From positions 1 to 64,000 of the forward strand of contig JAFWWB010000082.1 in NCBI GenBank assembly GCA_017518185.1: a stretch of 64,000 nt of DNA. Direction: 5' to 3'. The stretch's first letter is position 1, and the number at the start of each line of letters is the position of its first letter. A program made the position numbers and the translations under genes. Shown here one piece after another: positions 26,937-35,682 of this stretch. The stretch comes from Lachnospiraceae bacterium (lineage in GTDB: Bacteria; Bacillota; Clostridia; Lachnospirales; Lachnospiraceae). Under the pieces are notes generated by a model. The model saw only the letters and a list, made by a program, of their open reading frames with translations, searched no databases and had not been told where the DNA came from.

Positions 26937-27566
26937 TTATGCGGATGCCTCTGCCTTTTCAAGCACCCTTCTCATGCACTCGCTGTGTGAGTAGACTATA
27001 AACTTCTGGAATCTTCTGAAGCAGCCCTCATCATCAGGTTCCGGTACTCTTTCATCCGCACCGTCTTCGAGAGCTGTCAGACCTTTACCGCTCCTGCATA
27101 TCCTGCCGGAAGCCCCCCGGGAAAAGACCGATCTCATATCATAGCGCATCAGGTTTTCATCATCTTTCCCCTTCGTCGTCACATCCAGGTAAAACTGATA
27201 TACAGCCCCCAATGCCGCCGGAATGAACGGCAGCCAGAACAGATGGTATTTTTCATTTTCGGAAAGCAGGAGCACTATAGTCTCCCCGTGAAGATACAGA
27301 CAGCAGATCTCACCCGGATCATTTTCCGTACTTAAGGAGATCGCCGCATCCGGATCCAGCATCGTGACCATCACCAGTTCCAGTGAACTCTCGATACGCA
27401 GCGCACCGTCAACCTCTGCTATATATCCCTTTTCGATCCATTGATCCTTAAGTGTTCCGGGAATATCATCCGTCTTCTCTATCTTCGTTCCGAACAGCCC
27501 GTCCCCTCCGAACAGGGATGACAGGACCGACAGTTCATATTCCTCAAGTATCCAGTTATCTTTCAT
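26937..27566 (-). CDS. EspG-like/DUF5081-like secretion adaptor candidate
   Basis: A 209-residue soluble protein with no signal peptide or membrane anchor. Its plan resembles the 37041-37682 protein: an N-terminal helical, winged-helix-like start (LEEYELSVLSSLFGG), a conserved 'short ORF-like' basic/aromatic core with a strand containing ICCLYLHGETIVLLLSENEKYHLFWLPF, and a helical C-terminus. Such proteins in WXG100 loci of Clostridia are thought to act as effector chaperones or adaptors. It is the first gene after the RHS terminator and is headed by a promoter with LytTR-like direct repeats (27610-27671), followed by the HExxH gene. It could instead be the immunity protein for the RHS toxin just upstream. 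Confidence 0.55.
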   Translation of the reverse strand: MKDNWILEEYELSVLSSLFGGDGLFGTKIEKTDDIPGTLKDQWIEKGYIAEVDGALRIESSLELVMVTMLDPDAAISLSTENDPGEICCLYLHGETIVLLLSENEKYHLFWLPFIPAALGAVYQFYLDVTTKGKDDENLMRYDMRSVFSRGASGRICRSGKGLTALEDGADERVPEPDDEGCFRRFQKFIVYSHSECMRRVLEKAEASA

Positions 27567-27609
27567 ACCCGAAAACCTCCTCTTTGTTGTTTACTGCTTT
27601 ACATCCTTC

Positions 27610-27671
27610 ATTATAGTCAGTTTCTCCGTATGAAGATCATATCCTGACGTACGGCATTTTTTTCTGACGAA
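27610..27671 (-). promoter_or_regulatory. LytTR-type direct repeats and promoter upstream of the adaptor/HExxH unit
   Basis: CTGACG at 27644-27649 and again at 27664-27669 (20-bp period). A perfect -10, TATAAT, at 27610-27615 begins 28 bases downstream of the repeats. No -35 match is present, as expected for an activator-dependent promoter. The same repeat and spacing occur at 35270-35330 and 36727-36788. Confidence 0.72.
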
Positions 27672-27675
27672 ATGC

Positions 27676-27716
27676 AAAAAAAGAAACGGCTTCTTCTGAT
27701 TTGAAAAAACCGTTTC
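27676..27716 (-). terminator. Rho-independent terminator of the RHS toxin transcript
   Basis: The stem GAAACGG/CCGTTTC is extended by a second paired stretch (TTTTTTC/GAAGAAG with G-U pairs), about 14 bp in all, with a 6-base loop. Seven T follow on the minus strand. It lies about 40 bases past the RHS stop. Confidence 0.92.
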
Positions 27717-27756
27717 CTTTGCCGCTACTGTTTTCCCGGATCTGCCAGGCTCCCGG

Positions 27757-30700
27757 TCACACCGCACAGACTGTTTCTGCCACAGTTGCATCAAAGAAAT
27801 GTCCCTTTGCCATACACTTCACATTGCGCCATAGTTTGTTAAAATGCTCTTTATACATATCCAGCAGCGTTTTTTCCGAGGGATCCTTATAAAGCGGCAG
27901 CAGATTCTTCAAGCCGTCCTTAAAGAGATCCTTGACACCTTTCCAGCCCACAACATTAGCCAGCGTTTTTTTGAAGAAAGTAGAATTTGCATTTTCAAGG
28001 ATCTTCTTGATCGTATTCTTTGTCACATATTTCCTTATCTTATCTCCGATAGGTGTACCGGCTGCATGACGGCTCATCAGATTCTTTATAAGGCCAAGAT
28101 CCTTATACTTGGAAGTATCCATATGGAAAAACTTCTTAAAGCCATCCTTCCAGCGTTTCATCAGACCACCTTTTGCTCCAAAGACTTTCTCACCTGCTTT
28201 CCCAAGCAGCTTGCCCGCTCCGAGAAATACAGCCGATGTCACTCCTCCCACAATAGTTTCCTCTGCTACCTTTCCCCAGTTTACCTTATGGTCATCGATC
28301 GCCTGGGATATAATGCTCCCGCCGCCGGCTCCTATCGCTCCAGCCGCTATGGTGGCTACCGCTCCGGCGCCGGGGATCACAGCCACACCGCCGCACACAG
28401 CTCCGGTGAAAGCTGATCCGGCCATTTCTCCCCACTTAAAACTTTCCTGCTCGCCCCTGGCGATCTTGATGCCCTGCCCGACTGCGTTTGCTCCGGCGCT
28501 GATGGCCGCTCCAGCCACAGCTCCGATAACGATAGCTGTCAGGATGGCAAACATACCGTTAAGATCCACGTAATCGTAAGGTGCACCGTTACAGTACTGA
28601 TACTCGTTGTAAGACCCGGATCTTCCCATAACGCCCTTAACAAGATCCGCGCTGATAAAGCCGGAGATCACCGGCATATACTCTCTCGCCTGTGCATATT
28701 CCGTTCCGGAGATCCTGTCCGGTCTGTATCCCGTATATCCGAAGGGCTGGCTGTGTCCTGTATTACCGAACAGATCACAACCGAATTCATCATAACCGTA
28801 GCTCTCGGTGATATTACCGTTCGCATCGACCATGCGCAGCACACTGCCAAGGTCATCATGCAGAAGCGAAGCCGCACCGGTTCCGTCATTCATGATGCCT
28901 ATGGGGCCGAAATCGTAGACATACTGCCGTTTTCTCCCGTTTTCGCAGGACGAGAGCAGATTGTGGCAGCCCAGTGTCAGGTCGTTCACATAGCTTATAT
29001 CAGACGTAAGGCCGCCGGACGCATACTCTTTCTTTGCCACACGTGAACCCAGACCGTTATAGCCATATGTCGCATAGGCCCCTGTCTGATCCGACGCCCT
29101 TTCCAGACGGTTTATCGCTCCGAAAACATACTCATGTTCTTTTACGCCGTTCTTCGTGACCGAAGAAAGATTTCCCCTGCGGTCGTAAGCATACTCCCTT
29201 ATATCACCGTTGCTCTCCTTCATGCGGAGCAGCTGATCCCTGAGTGAATATGCGTATTCCACATGTTCAAGAACCGTTCCGTCTTTCGAATACTCATTCT
29301 TTTCCAGACGGTTTCCGAAAGTATCATAGCTGTAATCACGAAGCTTTACCTTATCACGGACAACTGCGGTCAGTCGTCCAAGGGCATCGTATTCCATCTC
29401 ATAGTTTCCGCCCGCTTCCGGCAGGCCTCTTCTGTATTTCTCGATACCCGTCCTGCTGCCCGCCGCATTGTATCTGAAAACATAGCGGTCGATGATCCCC
29501 TGTCCGTCTTCTGTCTTTAATGAGGACAGCCTGCTTAAGGGGTCATATTCCAATGCCATATGTATCCCACCCGGGAAGTGCTTTCCCTTCAGGCGTCCGA
29601 ACTCATCAAACTCATATTCCCACTTCTGGTCTCCGACAGAGATCTGCTGTAGCTTAAGCTGCTCATCATACTGATACTTAAGCTCCCTGCCGTCCGGATA
29701 AACTACAGACCGGCGTTCACCGCACTTCCCGTAGCTGTATCTTACCTCCTGCCCGCCGGCATCAACCACTCTCACAGCACGGCCCGCAGCATCGTTTTCT
29801 ATGACCGTTTCTCCGTTCCAGTCCTTTATGAGTTCCAGCTGGCGCAGTGCATTATAACTGTAAACTGCCTCCCTTCCGTCGGCATACTGAACCCTCTTAA
29901 GGTCTCCCCTTTTCGTATACTCATATTTTGTGAGATAACCGTCTTCATCAAGATATGAGAGCAGTTCTCCTCTGTAGTTCCAGGAATACTCTGCCCTGGC
30001 CCCCTCACCCCTGGTGACTGAGGTCACACGTCCCATGATATCGCGTTCATACACGATCCTTCTGTCTTTTTCGGTTCCTGCCCCTTTCCTTATCACCTCA
30101 AGAAGCCTATCCTCCTCATCATACACATAGGATAACGTTCCCCCGAGACTGTCCCTCACCCTGAGAAGCTCTCCCGAGGCGGAATACTCAAGGTACTGCT
30201 TATTTCCGAGTTCGTCCGTTATCTCCGTTATGTTTCCTGCTCTGTCATACAGATATGATCTGTGTGAACTGTCACCGAAGCTCTCTTCCGTCAGTCTCCC
30301 CAGGATATCGTATTTATATGTTATCGTAACACCTTCACGGGTCTTCTCCGATGCGAGCATTCCCGAAGGAGTATATTCGAATTCCTCAGACGTTCCGTCC
30401 GAATAATTTATAGCGGATACAAGGTTACCTCCCGGAAGATATGTCCTCCGGGACCAGCGGCCTGCCTCATCTATGGTTTTTTCCGTCTCTCCCATGGGAG
30501 TGTATGTATACTTCCGCATGCGGCCGGCGCTGTCCTTCTCCATCACCAGCTGCCCTGCCTCATCATACTCCATTTCAACATAAAACCCGCAGGCACTTTC
30601 AGCCCTGACGATGTGTCCTTCCGCATCATAGGACAGTCTCAGATTTTCACCTTCATCTCCTGTGACCGAGATCAGCCTGTCCGCAGCATCATATTCGTAT

Positions 30701-32751
30701 CTGACCTCAGCACCTTCCTCATCAACAGAAGAGATAAGGTTTCCGTTTCCGTCATAGCCGCATCTCACCGTACCGCCGTCCGGGTGCGTTTCACATATCA
30801 TATTTCCCGAGGCATCATATTCATACGATGTCCTCGCACCGGTGGGTGTCACGACAGCAGCCAGGTTCCACATCGAGTCATATTCGTATCCGGTCTTTCG
30901 GTTAAGCTGGTCGATCACCTCCGACAGGTTGCCGACAGGGTCATAACTGTGCTCTGTCACGCTTCCGTCAGTGTCTGTTATCCGCTTCAGACGCCGGTTG
31001 GCATCATATTCATAGCATCTTCTGGACCCGTCCGCATATATCTCAGCCGTGATGTTTCCGTTCGCATCATATTCCAGTTGCGTATGCTCTCCTTCAGGGC
31101 CTGTAACGGCAACTACCCTGTTAAGCTCATCATACTCATAAACGGAAGTATATCCTCTGGGATCCGTTATCGAAGTCACATTACCCCGTGGATCATAATT
31201 GACCTTCTGCTCGCTGCCATCCTGGAACCTGATCTTCTCAAGGCGCCCCTTCTCGCCGTATATGAAAGCTATGCTCCTGTGAAGCGCATCCTCTGTTTTA
31301 GAAAGCTTCCCATCGGGATTAAACTCATTCTTCATGCGCATCTTCCCGTTTACGCTGACCTTTAACGGATACTCATGTGCGCCGTATGTCATGGAAAGAA
31401 CGGTCCCAAGAGGATTGATGATGCCCGAGATATTCCCCCAGCTGTCATAGGAATACTTTGTGGTATTTCCCCTTTTATCCGTAACAGCTGTTTTCTGATC
31501 ACGCTCATTATATGTATACTTTATCTCTCCATCCGGATACTTAACACGATGAATACGGTCCTTCTCATCACGGTAGTACTCCTGGATACTGCCGTTTCTC
31601 TCTGTAAGCACGATCTTCTTTTCCTGATCGTCATATTCATATGTCATTTCAGAACCATCGGGAAATGTCTGTCTTACGGTTCTGCCAAGCTCATCATATT
31701 CGTTGGCTACGGTGATCATTCCCTCAGGATCCATGAGAGAGCTCAGTCTCCCTCCCTCATCATAAGCATATGAGAAGCTGTTCCCGTCAGGGCCCACAGC
31801 TTTCAGGAGCTTCCCATCCTCCACAAAATACGTACAGCTGCGGCCGCTGTGATCCCTCACGCTTCTGAGATAACCGTTTTCATCATAGCTGAATGCATAG
31901 TACTCTCCACTGTCCCTGACAACACTTTCAATACGGTGTCCCTCTCCGTATTCGATCCTGAATCCGAATCCGTTATGGTCTTCCTTTCTCGCAAAAGATC
32001 CGTCTATATCAAAATAATAACGGCAGTGGTCCTCCGCATTGTATTCATATCCCGTATCCGTGACCGACAAAGATGCCGCTGTAGTGTTCACCGCCATCCA
32101 GAAACCGTCCTGCTCTCTGGCAAAGATCTCTTCTTTCCCGTCTTCAAGCATTATCCTGGCGCAGCATATACCGTTTTCATCAAAAAAATGCAGCTTTACT
32201 TCATAATTATGGTTCCAGTCATCTCCGAGGACACCTCTGTATTCGTTCTGGTCATTATAGAACCTTTTGAAATTAAATGCCCCTCTGCTGCCCCCCATCT
32301 CAAGATCATCAGAATCGTAGATAAAATTTCCGTTTGCAAGATTTACGGGATCATAACTGTATTTGGTGGTCGTTTTGCTGCAGCCTTTATTGTTTCCGTT
32401 ATTCCACGGATCCGGAAACATCTGGAGGAACCTGTCAAGGATATCTTTTGCGTGTTTCGCCAGCTCGCTGCCCAGATCCCGGCCGCAGATCTTAGATTCC
32501 GCCTCAAGGTATCTCCTCACGATCCTGCTGAGTGAATTGGCTATGGAAGAGACTGCATGTCTTTCTTTTCTCAGGCTGTCCAGATTTGCCTGCAGCGCAC
32601 GCCTGACATCCGCCGGCATATCCATTCCCGCACTGAGACGTCTTCTTGCATCCTCGATCTCACCATCCATAGTGTCGATCTTCTGCAGAAGACCGCTCAG
32701 TTCATTTGCGGATTGCTGTGCTAAATAAAGGTTTATCTCAAAACTTGCCAT
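27757..32751 (-). CDS. RHS-repeat polymorphic toxin with WXG100-like N-terminus
   Basis: A 1664-residue protein. Residues 1-115 form a helical, signal-less domain (MASFEINLYLAQQSANELSG) like those that target proteins to type VII secretion. From about 128 a DUF6531-type opening (DPVNLANGNFIYD) leads into several dozen YD repeats (YDxxGNL, YEYDxxG) up to about 1390, the shell that encloses a toxin. The RHS core ends with YNEYQYCNGAPYDYVDLNG near 1395. The C-terminal tip (about 1397-1664) starts with an Ala/Gly-rich hydrophobic stretch, as in pre-toxin domains, and ends in a Lys-rich helical domain with no catalytic motif I recognise. It lies directly after the VWA-FHA gene, preceded by GC-rich hairpins, and is the last gene before a strong terminator. 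No certain immunity gene is identified. Confidence 0.92.
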   Translation of the reverse strand: MASFEINLYLAQQSANELSGLLQKIDTMDGEIEDARRRLSAGMDMPADVRRALQANLDSLRKERHAVSSIANSLSRIVRRYLEAESKICGRDLGSELAKHAKDILDRFLQMFPDPWNNGNNKGCSKTTTKYSYDPVNLANGNFIYDSDDLEMGGSRGAFNFKRFYNDQNEYRGVLGDDWNHNYEVKLHFFDENGICCARIMLEDGKEEIFAREQDGFWMAVNTTAASLSVTDTGYEYNAEDHCRYYFDIDGSFARKEDHNGFGFRIEYGEGHRIESVVRDSGEYYAFSYDENGYLRSVRDHSGRSCTYFVEDGKLLKAVGPDGNSFSYAYDEGGRLSSLMDPEGMITVANEYDELGRTVRQTFPDGSEMTYEYDDQEKKIVLTERNGSIQEYYRDEKDRIHRVKYPDGEIKYTYNERDQKTAVTDKRGNTTKYSYDSWGNISGIINPLGTVLSMTYGAHEYPLKVSVNGKMRMKNEFNPDGKLSKTEDALHRSIAFIYGEKGRLEKIRFQDGSEQKVNYDPRGNVTSITDPRGYTSVYEYDELNRVVAVTGPEGEHTQLEYDANGNITAEIYADGSRRCYEYDANRRLKRITDTDGSVTEHSYDPVGNLSEVIDQLNRKTGYEYDSMWNLAAVVTPTGARTSYEYDASGNMICETHPDGGTVRCGYDGNGNLISSVDEEGAEVRYEYDAADRLISVTGDEGENLRLSYDAEGHIVRAESACGFYVEMEYDEAGQLVMEKDSAGRMRKYTYTPMGETEKTIDEAGRWSRRTYLPGGNLVSAINYSDGTSEEFEYTPSGMLASEKTREGVTITYKYDILGRLTEESFGDSSHRSYLYDRAGNITEITDELGNKQYLEYSASGELLRVRDSLGGTLSYVYDEEDRLLEVIRKGAGTEKDRRIVYERDIMGRVTSVTRGEGARAEYSWNYRGELLSYLDEDGYLTKYEYTKRGDLKRVQYADGREAVYSYNALRQLELIKDWNGETVIENDAAGRAVRVVDAGGQEVRYSYGKCGERRSVVYPDGRELKYQYDEQLKLQQISVGDQKWEYEFDEFGRLKGKHFPGGIHMALEYDPLSRLSSLKTEDGQGIIDRYVFRYNAAGSRTGIEKYRRGLPEAGGNYEMEYDALGRLTAVVRDKVKLRDYSYDTFGNRLEKNEYSKDGTVLEHVEYAYSLRDQLLRMKESNGDIREYAYDRRGNLSSVTKNGVKEHEYVFGAINRLERASDQTGAYATYGYNGLGSRVAKKEYASGGLTSDISYVNDLTLGCHNLLSSCENGRKRQYVYDFGPIGIMNDGTGAASLLHDDLGSVLRMVDANGNITESYGYDEFGCDLFGNTGHSQPFGYTGYRPDRISGTEYAQAREYMPVISGFISADLVKGVMGRSGSYNEYQYCNGAPYDYVDLNGMFAILTAIVIGAVAGAAISAGANAVGQGIKIARGEQESFKWGEMAGSAFTGAVCGGVAVIPGAGAVATIAAGAIGAGGGSIISQAIDDHKVNWGKVAEETIVGGVTSAVFLGAGKLLGKAGEKVFGAKGGLMKRWKDGFKKFFHMDTSKYKDLGLIKNLMSRHAAGTPIGDKIRKYVTKNTIKKILENANSTFFKKTLANVVGWKGVKDLFKDGLKNLLPLYKDPSEKTLLDMYKEHFNKLWRNVKCMAKGHFFDATVAETVCAV

Positions 32752-32770
32752 GTCATTTCCTCCTTTTCTG

Positions 32771-32841
32771 CCCCCGGGCTCGGCCCGGGGGAGCCCGCGC
32801 CGGCTCCCCGGCGCTTCAAAGATTTGCCGTCTGGCAAATCT
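32771..32841 (-). promoter_or_regulatory. Overlapping GC-rich hairpins in front of the RHS gene
   Basis: Three hairpins in 71 bases. AGATTTGCC/GGCAAATCT (32820-32828 with 32833-32841) is perfect. GGGGAGCC/GGCTCCCC pairs 32788-32795 with 32802-32809. CCCCCGGGC/GCCCGGGGG pairs 32771-32779 with 32783-32791. The last two share bases 32788-32791, so they exclude each other. No T-run follows. They sit 20 bases before the RHS start and its AAGGAGG. Confidence 0.7.
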
Positions 32842-32869
32842 TCCTTTGACTGCTCTTCACCGGTCACTT

Positions 32870-34498
32870 TCAGGCTTCCGTACTGAATCTGTATTTTCCC
32901 CTTCCCAGGGTCAGTATTCCTCCGCTCTCTATCTTCTGCTCGCCGCTAACTTCTTTGCCGTTGTAATAGGTCCCGTTTGCGGATCCCAGATCCTGCAGAT
33001 AGTATTCCCCGTTCCTTCTGCTTATCATACAGTGTCTCGCCGACACGGCCTTGTCGTGATCCAGGACTATATCCGCCGGAAGCTTGCGCCCTATCACGAT
33101 GCTTTCAGCTGCCGCACAGCCAAACACCCTCCCCGGAGCATCCGTTTCGGTAAGCACGATCCGGCTTTGCGCTTGTGCCTGTCCAGGCTCCCAGAGAAAC
33201 GCGGTCCTGTCATCCTGCGCGGATCCTGGCATCTGTTGTACGGGAACTGCGGATGCGGCGGGTGGCATACTGTTTTCGGGAAGATATCTCCACTTGTTCT
33301 TTTCGTCTTCGTCACGCTTCTTTTTGATGATCAGCGCCACGGCTCCTGCTATGAGTGCTGCTGCCAGCACAGAGCCTGCGATGATCACGAGGATCAGGTT
33401 ATCCTGTATCCAGCTGCTCTCCTCTTCCTCCGGCTCCTCTTCATCATCTTCTTCCTCTTCCTCCACCGGAGCCGGCGTGGGAGTGGGTTCTTCGGTAGGC
33501 GTCGGCGTGGCCTCCGCCTTCGTGGGCTCCGCTGTGGGTTCTGCCGGTGCATCTCCGGAAGCCATGGGCATCGTAAATCCCTCCAGCCTCAGAGTGCTCG
33601 ATGCCCCCTGGAATACGATCTTCATCTCGCCGCTGTATATCCCGCCTGTCCTCATATCCCAGGGAGGCGTTATCTTCAGGCAGATCATATTGCCATCAGT
33701 AACGAGATCCCTCACTATCTGGTCATGGCTGTCCTCTCCGCTCACCACCCAGGATCTGGCCCTGCTGGTCCTCGAATAGGACTCCATCATTCCTATCTCC
33801 TTACTGTTGTCATTGTAGCCCTTTGAGGTATCCACCGCCACCGAATATACCGGGATCCCTGCGCGTTTCAGCAGGTTTTCCATTTCGCTTTCCTGATAGG
33901 TCCTTTCCGTGTCCTGTACACCGTCGCCTATCAGTATTATCCGGTAATAACAGCCGTCTCCGGCATCCGCCGTTTTCTTCAGTTCTTCATAAAGCGTATT
34001 GATCAGGTAGCTCTCCTGGTTCGCAAATTCCACGCTGTCTATGACCTGTTTTACGGCTGCGGTATCATCCGTATAATCGATCAGCTTCTCCCTCTGTGTG
34101 GAATAGGTGATGAGACTGAACTCTTCTCCATTCCTGTGGGCATCCACCAGATCATCCATGAGCTTCAGTGCCGGAGCGCCTTTCCCCCAGTGATCCCTGG
34201 TGGAGTGTGAATTGTCAAGTATCATCAATGTCCTGATGCGGACATCCTCAGCGTTTACCACCTCAAACTCCACATTCCGTTCCGTGCCTATCTGCACCGA
34301 TATATCTTCTTTTGACGCGGAGCTCATCCCGCTTATATATACAAAAATATCATCGCCTGCGGTACGGTATCCTGTGATCCTCACATCTTCGATATCCGTA
34401 GTACCGGAAGCCGATGAATATACTGTTTTCGATCCGAATATCAGCACTACGACAAGCAGTGCCGAAACTATCATCCTTGAAAGCTTTATTCTCTTCAT
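32870..34498 (-). CDS. Single-pass protein with extracellular VWA and cytoplasmic FHA domain
   Basis: A 542-residue protein. It starts with a signal/anchor (about 10-30). The extracellular von Willebrand A-like domain (about 88-250) has a MIDAS-type LDNSHST and an IGDG motif. A Pro/Thr/Glu linker (about 300-362, many TPTP and EEEE runs) is followed by a clear membrane segment (about 366-390). The C-terminal cytoplasmic FHA domain (about 465-538) has the phosphothreonine-binding residues GR, SARH and NGTYYNG. The topology can couple an outside ligand to binding of a phosphorylated protein inside, plausibly a substrate of the kinase at 20083-22002. It is encoded between the WXG100 genes and the RHS toxin. 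No equivalent among standard type VII components is known to me. Confidence 0.88.
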   Translation of the reverse strand: MKRIKLSRMIVSALLVVVLIFGSKTVYSSASGTTDIEDVRITGYRTAGDDIFVYISGMSSASKEDISVQIGTERNVEFEVVNAEDVRIRTLMILDNSHSTRDHWGKGAPALKLMDDLVDAHRNGEEFSLITYSTQREKLIDYTDDTAAVKQVIDSVEFANQESYLINTLYEELKKTADAGDGCYYRIILIGDGVQDTERTYQESEMENLLKRAGIPVYSVAVDTSKGYNDNSKEIGMMESYSRTSRARSWVVSGEDSHDQIVRDLVTDGNMICLKITPPWDMRTGGIYSGEMKIVFQGASSTLRLEGFTMPMASGDAPAEPTAEPTKAEATPTPTEEPTPTPAPVEEEEEDDEEEPEEEESSWIQDNLILVIIAGSVLAAALIAGAVALIIKKKRDEDEKNKWRYLPENSMPPAASAVPVQQMPGSAQDDRTAFLWEPGQAQAQSRIVLTETDAPGRVFGCAAAESIVIGRKLPADIVLDHDKAVSARHCMISRRNGEYYLQDLGSANGTYYNGKEVSGEQKIESGGILTLGRGKYRFSTEA

Positions 34499-34510
34499 GT
34501 TTTCCTTTTA

Positions 34511-34549
34511 ATGAAACCGCAGCGGCTTTGCGCCGCCGCGGTATTTCAT
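34511..34549 (-). promoter_or_regulatory. Long intergenic hairpin between WXG100 and VWA-FHA genes
   Basis: ATGAAACCGC-A-GCGGC pairs with GCCGC-C-GCGG-TA-TTTCAT around a 5-base loop, about 15 bp with small bulges. No T-run follows on the minus strand. It may stabilise the upstream WXG100 mRNA end or reduce read-through into the VWA-FHA gene. Confidence 0.65.
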
Positions 34550-34558
34550 ACGTTCAGC

Positions 34559-34873
34559 TTATACGATAACGTTTCCTCTGAGGCCTGCGCCTTCCTGCTG
34601 TGCTTCCTGCTCAGCCTGCTCATAACGGGTAGCCATCTCCTGAAGATCGCTGACATGCTCGTTGATCATTGCCTTAAGGCGGGTCATATCATCATCAAGC
34701 TCATTGAACTTGTTACGGAAAGTATTTCCTGCCTCACCTTCCCAGCTGCTGCTCGTATTCTTCACAAGATCCTTCATCTGCTCGATCTGGCTGGTCATCT
34801 GGGAGTGTATGTTCTGAAACTCGCTTGCTGTTGCTCTTAAATCCGAGGGTGTTACCTTAAGTTCTGCTTCCAT
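34559..34873 (-). CDS. WXG100 family protein
   Basis: A 104-residue helical-hairpin protein typical of type VII substrates. The WEG turn (SSSWEGEAG, near 45) joins two helices. A C-terminal YEQAE provides the YxxxD/E secretion signal. The tail ends in GLRGNVIV, shared with the protein at 35683-36015. There is no signal peptide. It is the last of five tandem paralogues and follows the one at 34927-35220 by 53 bases. Confidence 0.92.
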   Translation of the reverse strand: MEAELKVTPSDLRATASEFQNIHSQMTSQIEQMKDLVKNTSSSWEGEAGNTFRNKFNELDDDMTRLKAMINEHVSDLQEMATRYEQAEQEAQQEGAGLRGNVIV

Positions 34874-34926
34874 ATCTTTTCTCCTTTTCTTTTCTGAAAA
34901 TTTCGTTTAAAGTTCCGTGTAACCGA

Positions 34927-35220
34927 TCAATACTTGCGCTCACCGGCAGTTGCAAGGTTCTCGCCCTCTGCCTTATCGTAGATCGCTGCGATATTATTAA
35001 GGGCCGTTACATACTCCTGAATGAGTGCGCAGAAGTTATCGATCTGGGTGCGGTCATCCTGAAAGACCTTCTGCTCTGCCTGCTTGGTGTCACCTTCCCA
35101 CTTGGTAAAGAGGGTATTGCCTGCATTTGTGAACTCTTCAGCCTTGCTCTTCAGCTGCTGGTTCATCCCGTCCAGCTGCTCCGCCGTCTGCCTTAATGTC
35201 TGCGATGTTACTCGTGTCAT
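34927..35220 (-). CDS. WXG100 family protein
   Basis: A 97-residue type VII secretion substrate. The WEG motif is in TKWEGDTKQ (near 41), with flanking amphipathic helices and a C-terminal YDKAE (YxxxE) signal. It is the first gene behind the LytTR-like promoter at 35270-35330, with AAGGAGG 7 bases before the ATG. Together with the next gene it could form the heterodimer that activates or fills the EssC channel. Confidence 0.92.
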   Translation of the reverse strand: MTRVTSQTLRQTAEQLDGMNQQLKSKAEEFTNAGNTLFTKWEGDTKQAEQKVFQDDRTQIDNFCALIQEYVTALNNIAAIYDKAEGENLATAGERKY

Positions 35221-35269
35221 TGTCTTTCCTCCTTAAATATGTTTGTTTGGTTTTTGTTTAACTGTATCC

Positions 35270-35330
35270 ATCATACAGCATCTGCTGTAATAATGTCTGT
35301 TCTTCCGACAGAATGTTCTTTTTCCTGACA
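35270..35330 (-). promoter_or_regulatory. LytTR-type direct repeats and promoter inside the WXG100 cluster
   Basis: CCGACA (35305-35310) and CTGACA (35325-35330) have a 20-bp period. TATGAT (35270-35275) lies 29 bases downstream of the repeats, with a partial -35 CAGACA (35294-35299) at an 18-base spacing. It would drive the two downstream WXG100 genes, the VWA-FHA gene and the RHS toxin. Confidence 0.68.
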
Positions 35331-35349
35331 AATGACCTGTTCTGTCTTT

Positions 35350-35670
35350 TCAGCCACCGATCAGAGCTTTTCTCTCCTCTGCGATCCTGAGCGCTTCCAT
35401 TTCAGCATCATAGATAGCTCTGGCTTTTCTCCTTATCTCGTCCGCAATATCTATGAGATTCTGTCCTGTTGCGTTCATCCTGCCCTGAAGCTCCTTTGCC
35501 TTGCTGAGATAGGAATCGGCGTTTTCACCCTTCCATGCTGTGGATATACCGTCGATAGTCTCCTCGTAATCCCGGTCTGCCATATTTTTTATGTCCTGAC
35601 CGATAGTCGTAAGCTTATCCGCCTGCCCCATGGCCTTTTGATAATTCAGTCTTATTGCCTGATCTCCCAT
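35350..35670 (-). CDS. WXG100 family protein
   Basis: A 106-residue two-helix protein with the turn motif in STAWKGENAD (WKG, near 47). The C-terminal signal is imperfect (YDAEM, followed by two further acidic residues), unlike its neighbours. AAGGAGG lies 6 bases before the ATG. It follows the 35683 gene by 12 bases and ends before the LytTR-like promoter at 35270, so it closes the first WXG100 unit. Confidence 0.88.
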   Translation of the reverse strand: MGDQAIRLNYQKAMGQADKLTTIGQDIKNMADRDYEETIDGISTAWKGENADSYLSKAKELQGRMNATGQNLIDIADEIRRKARAIYDAEMEALRIAEERKALIGG

Positions 35671-35682
35671 GACCCGCCTCCT

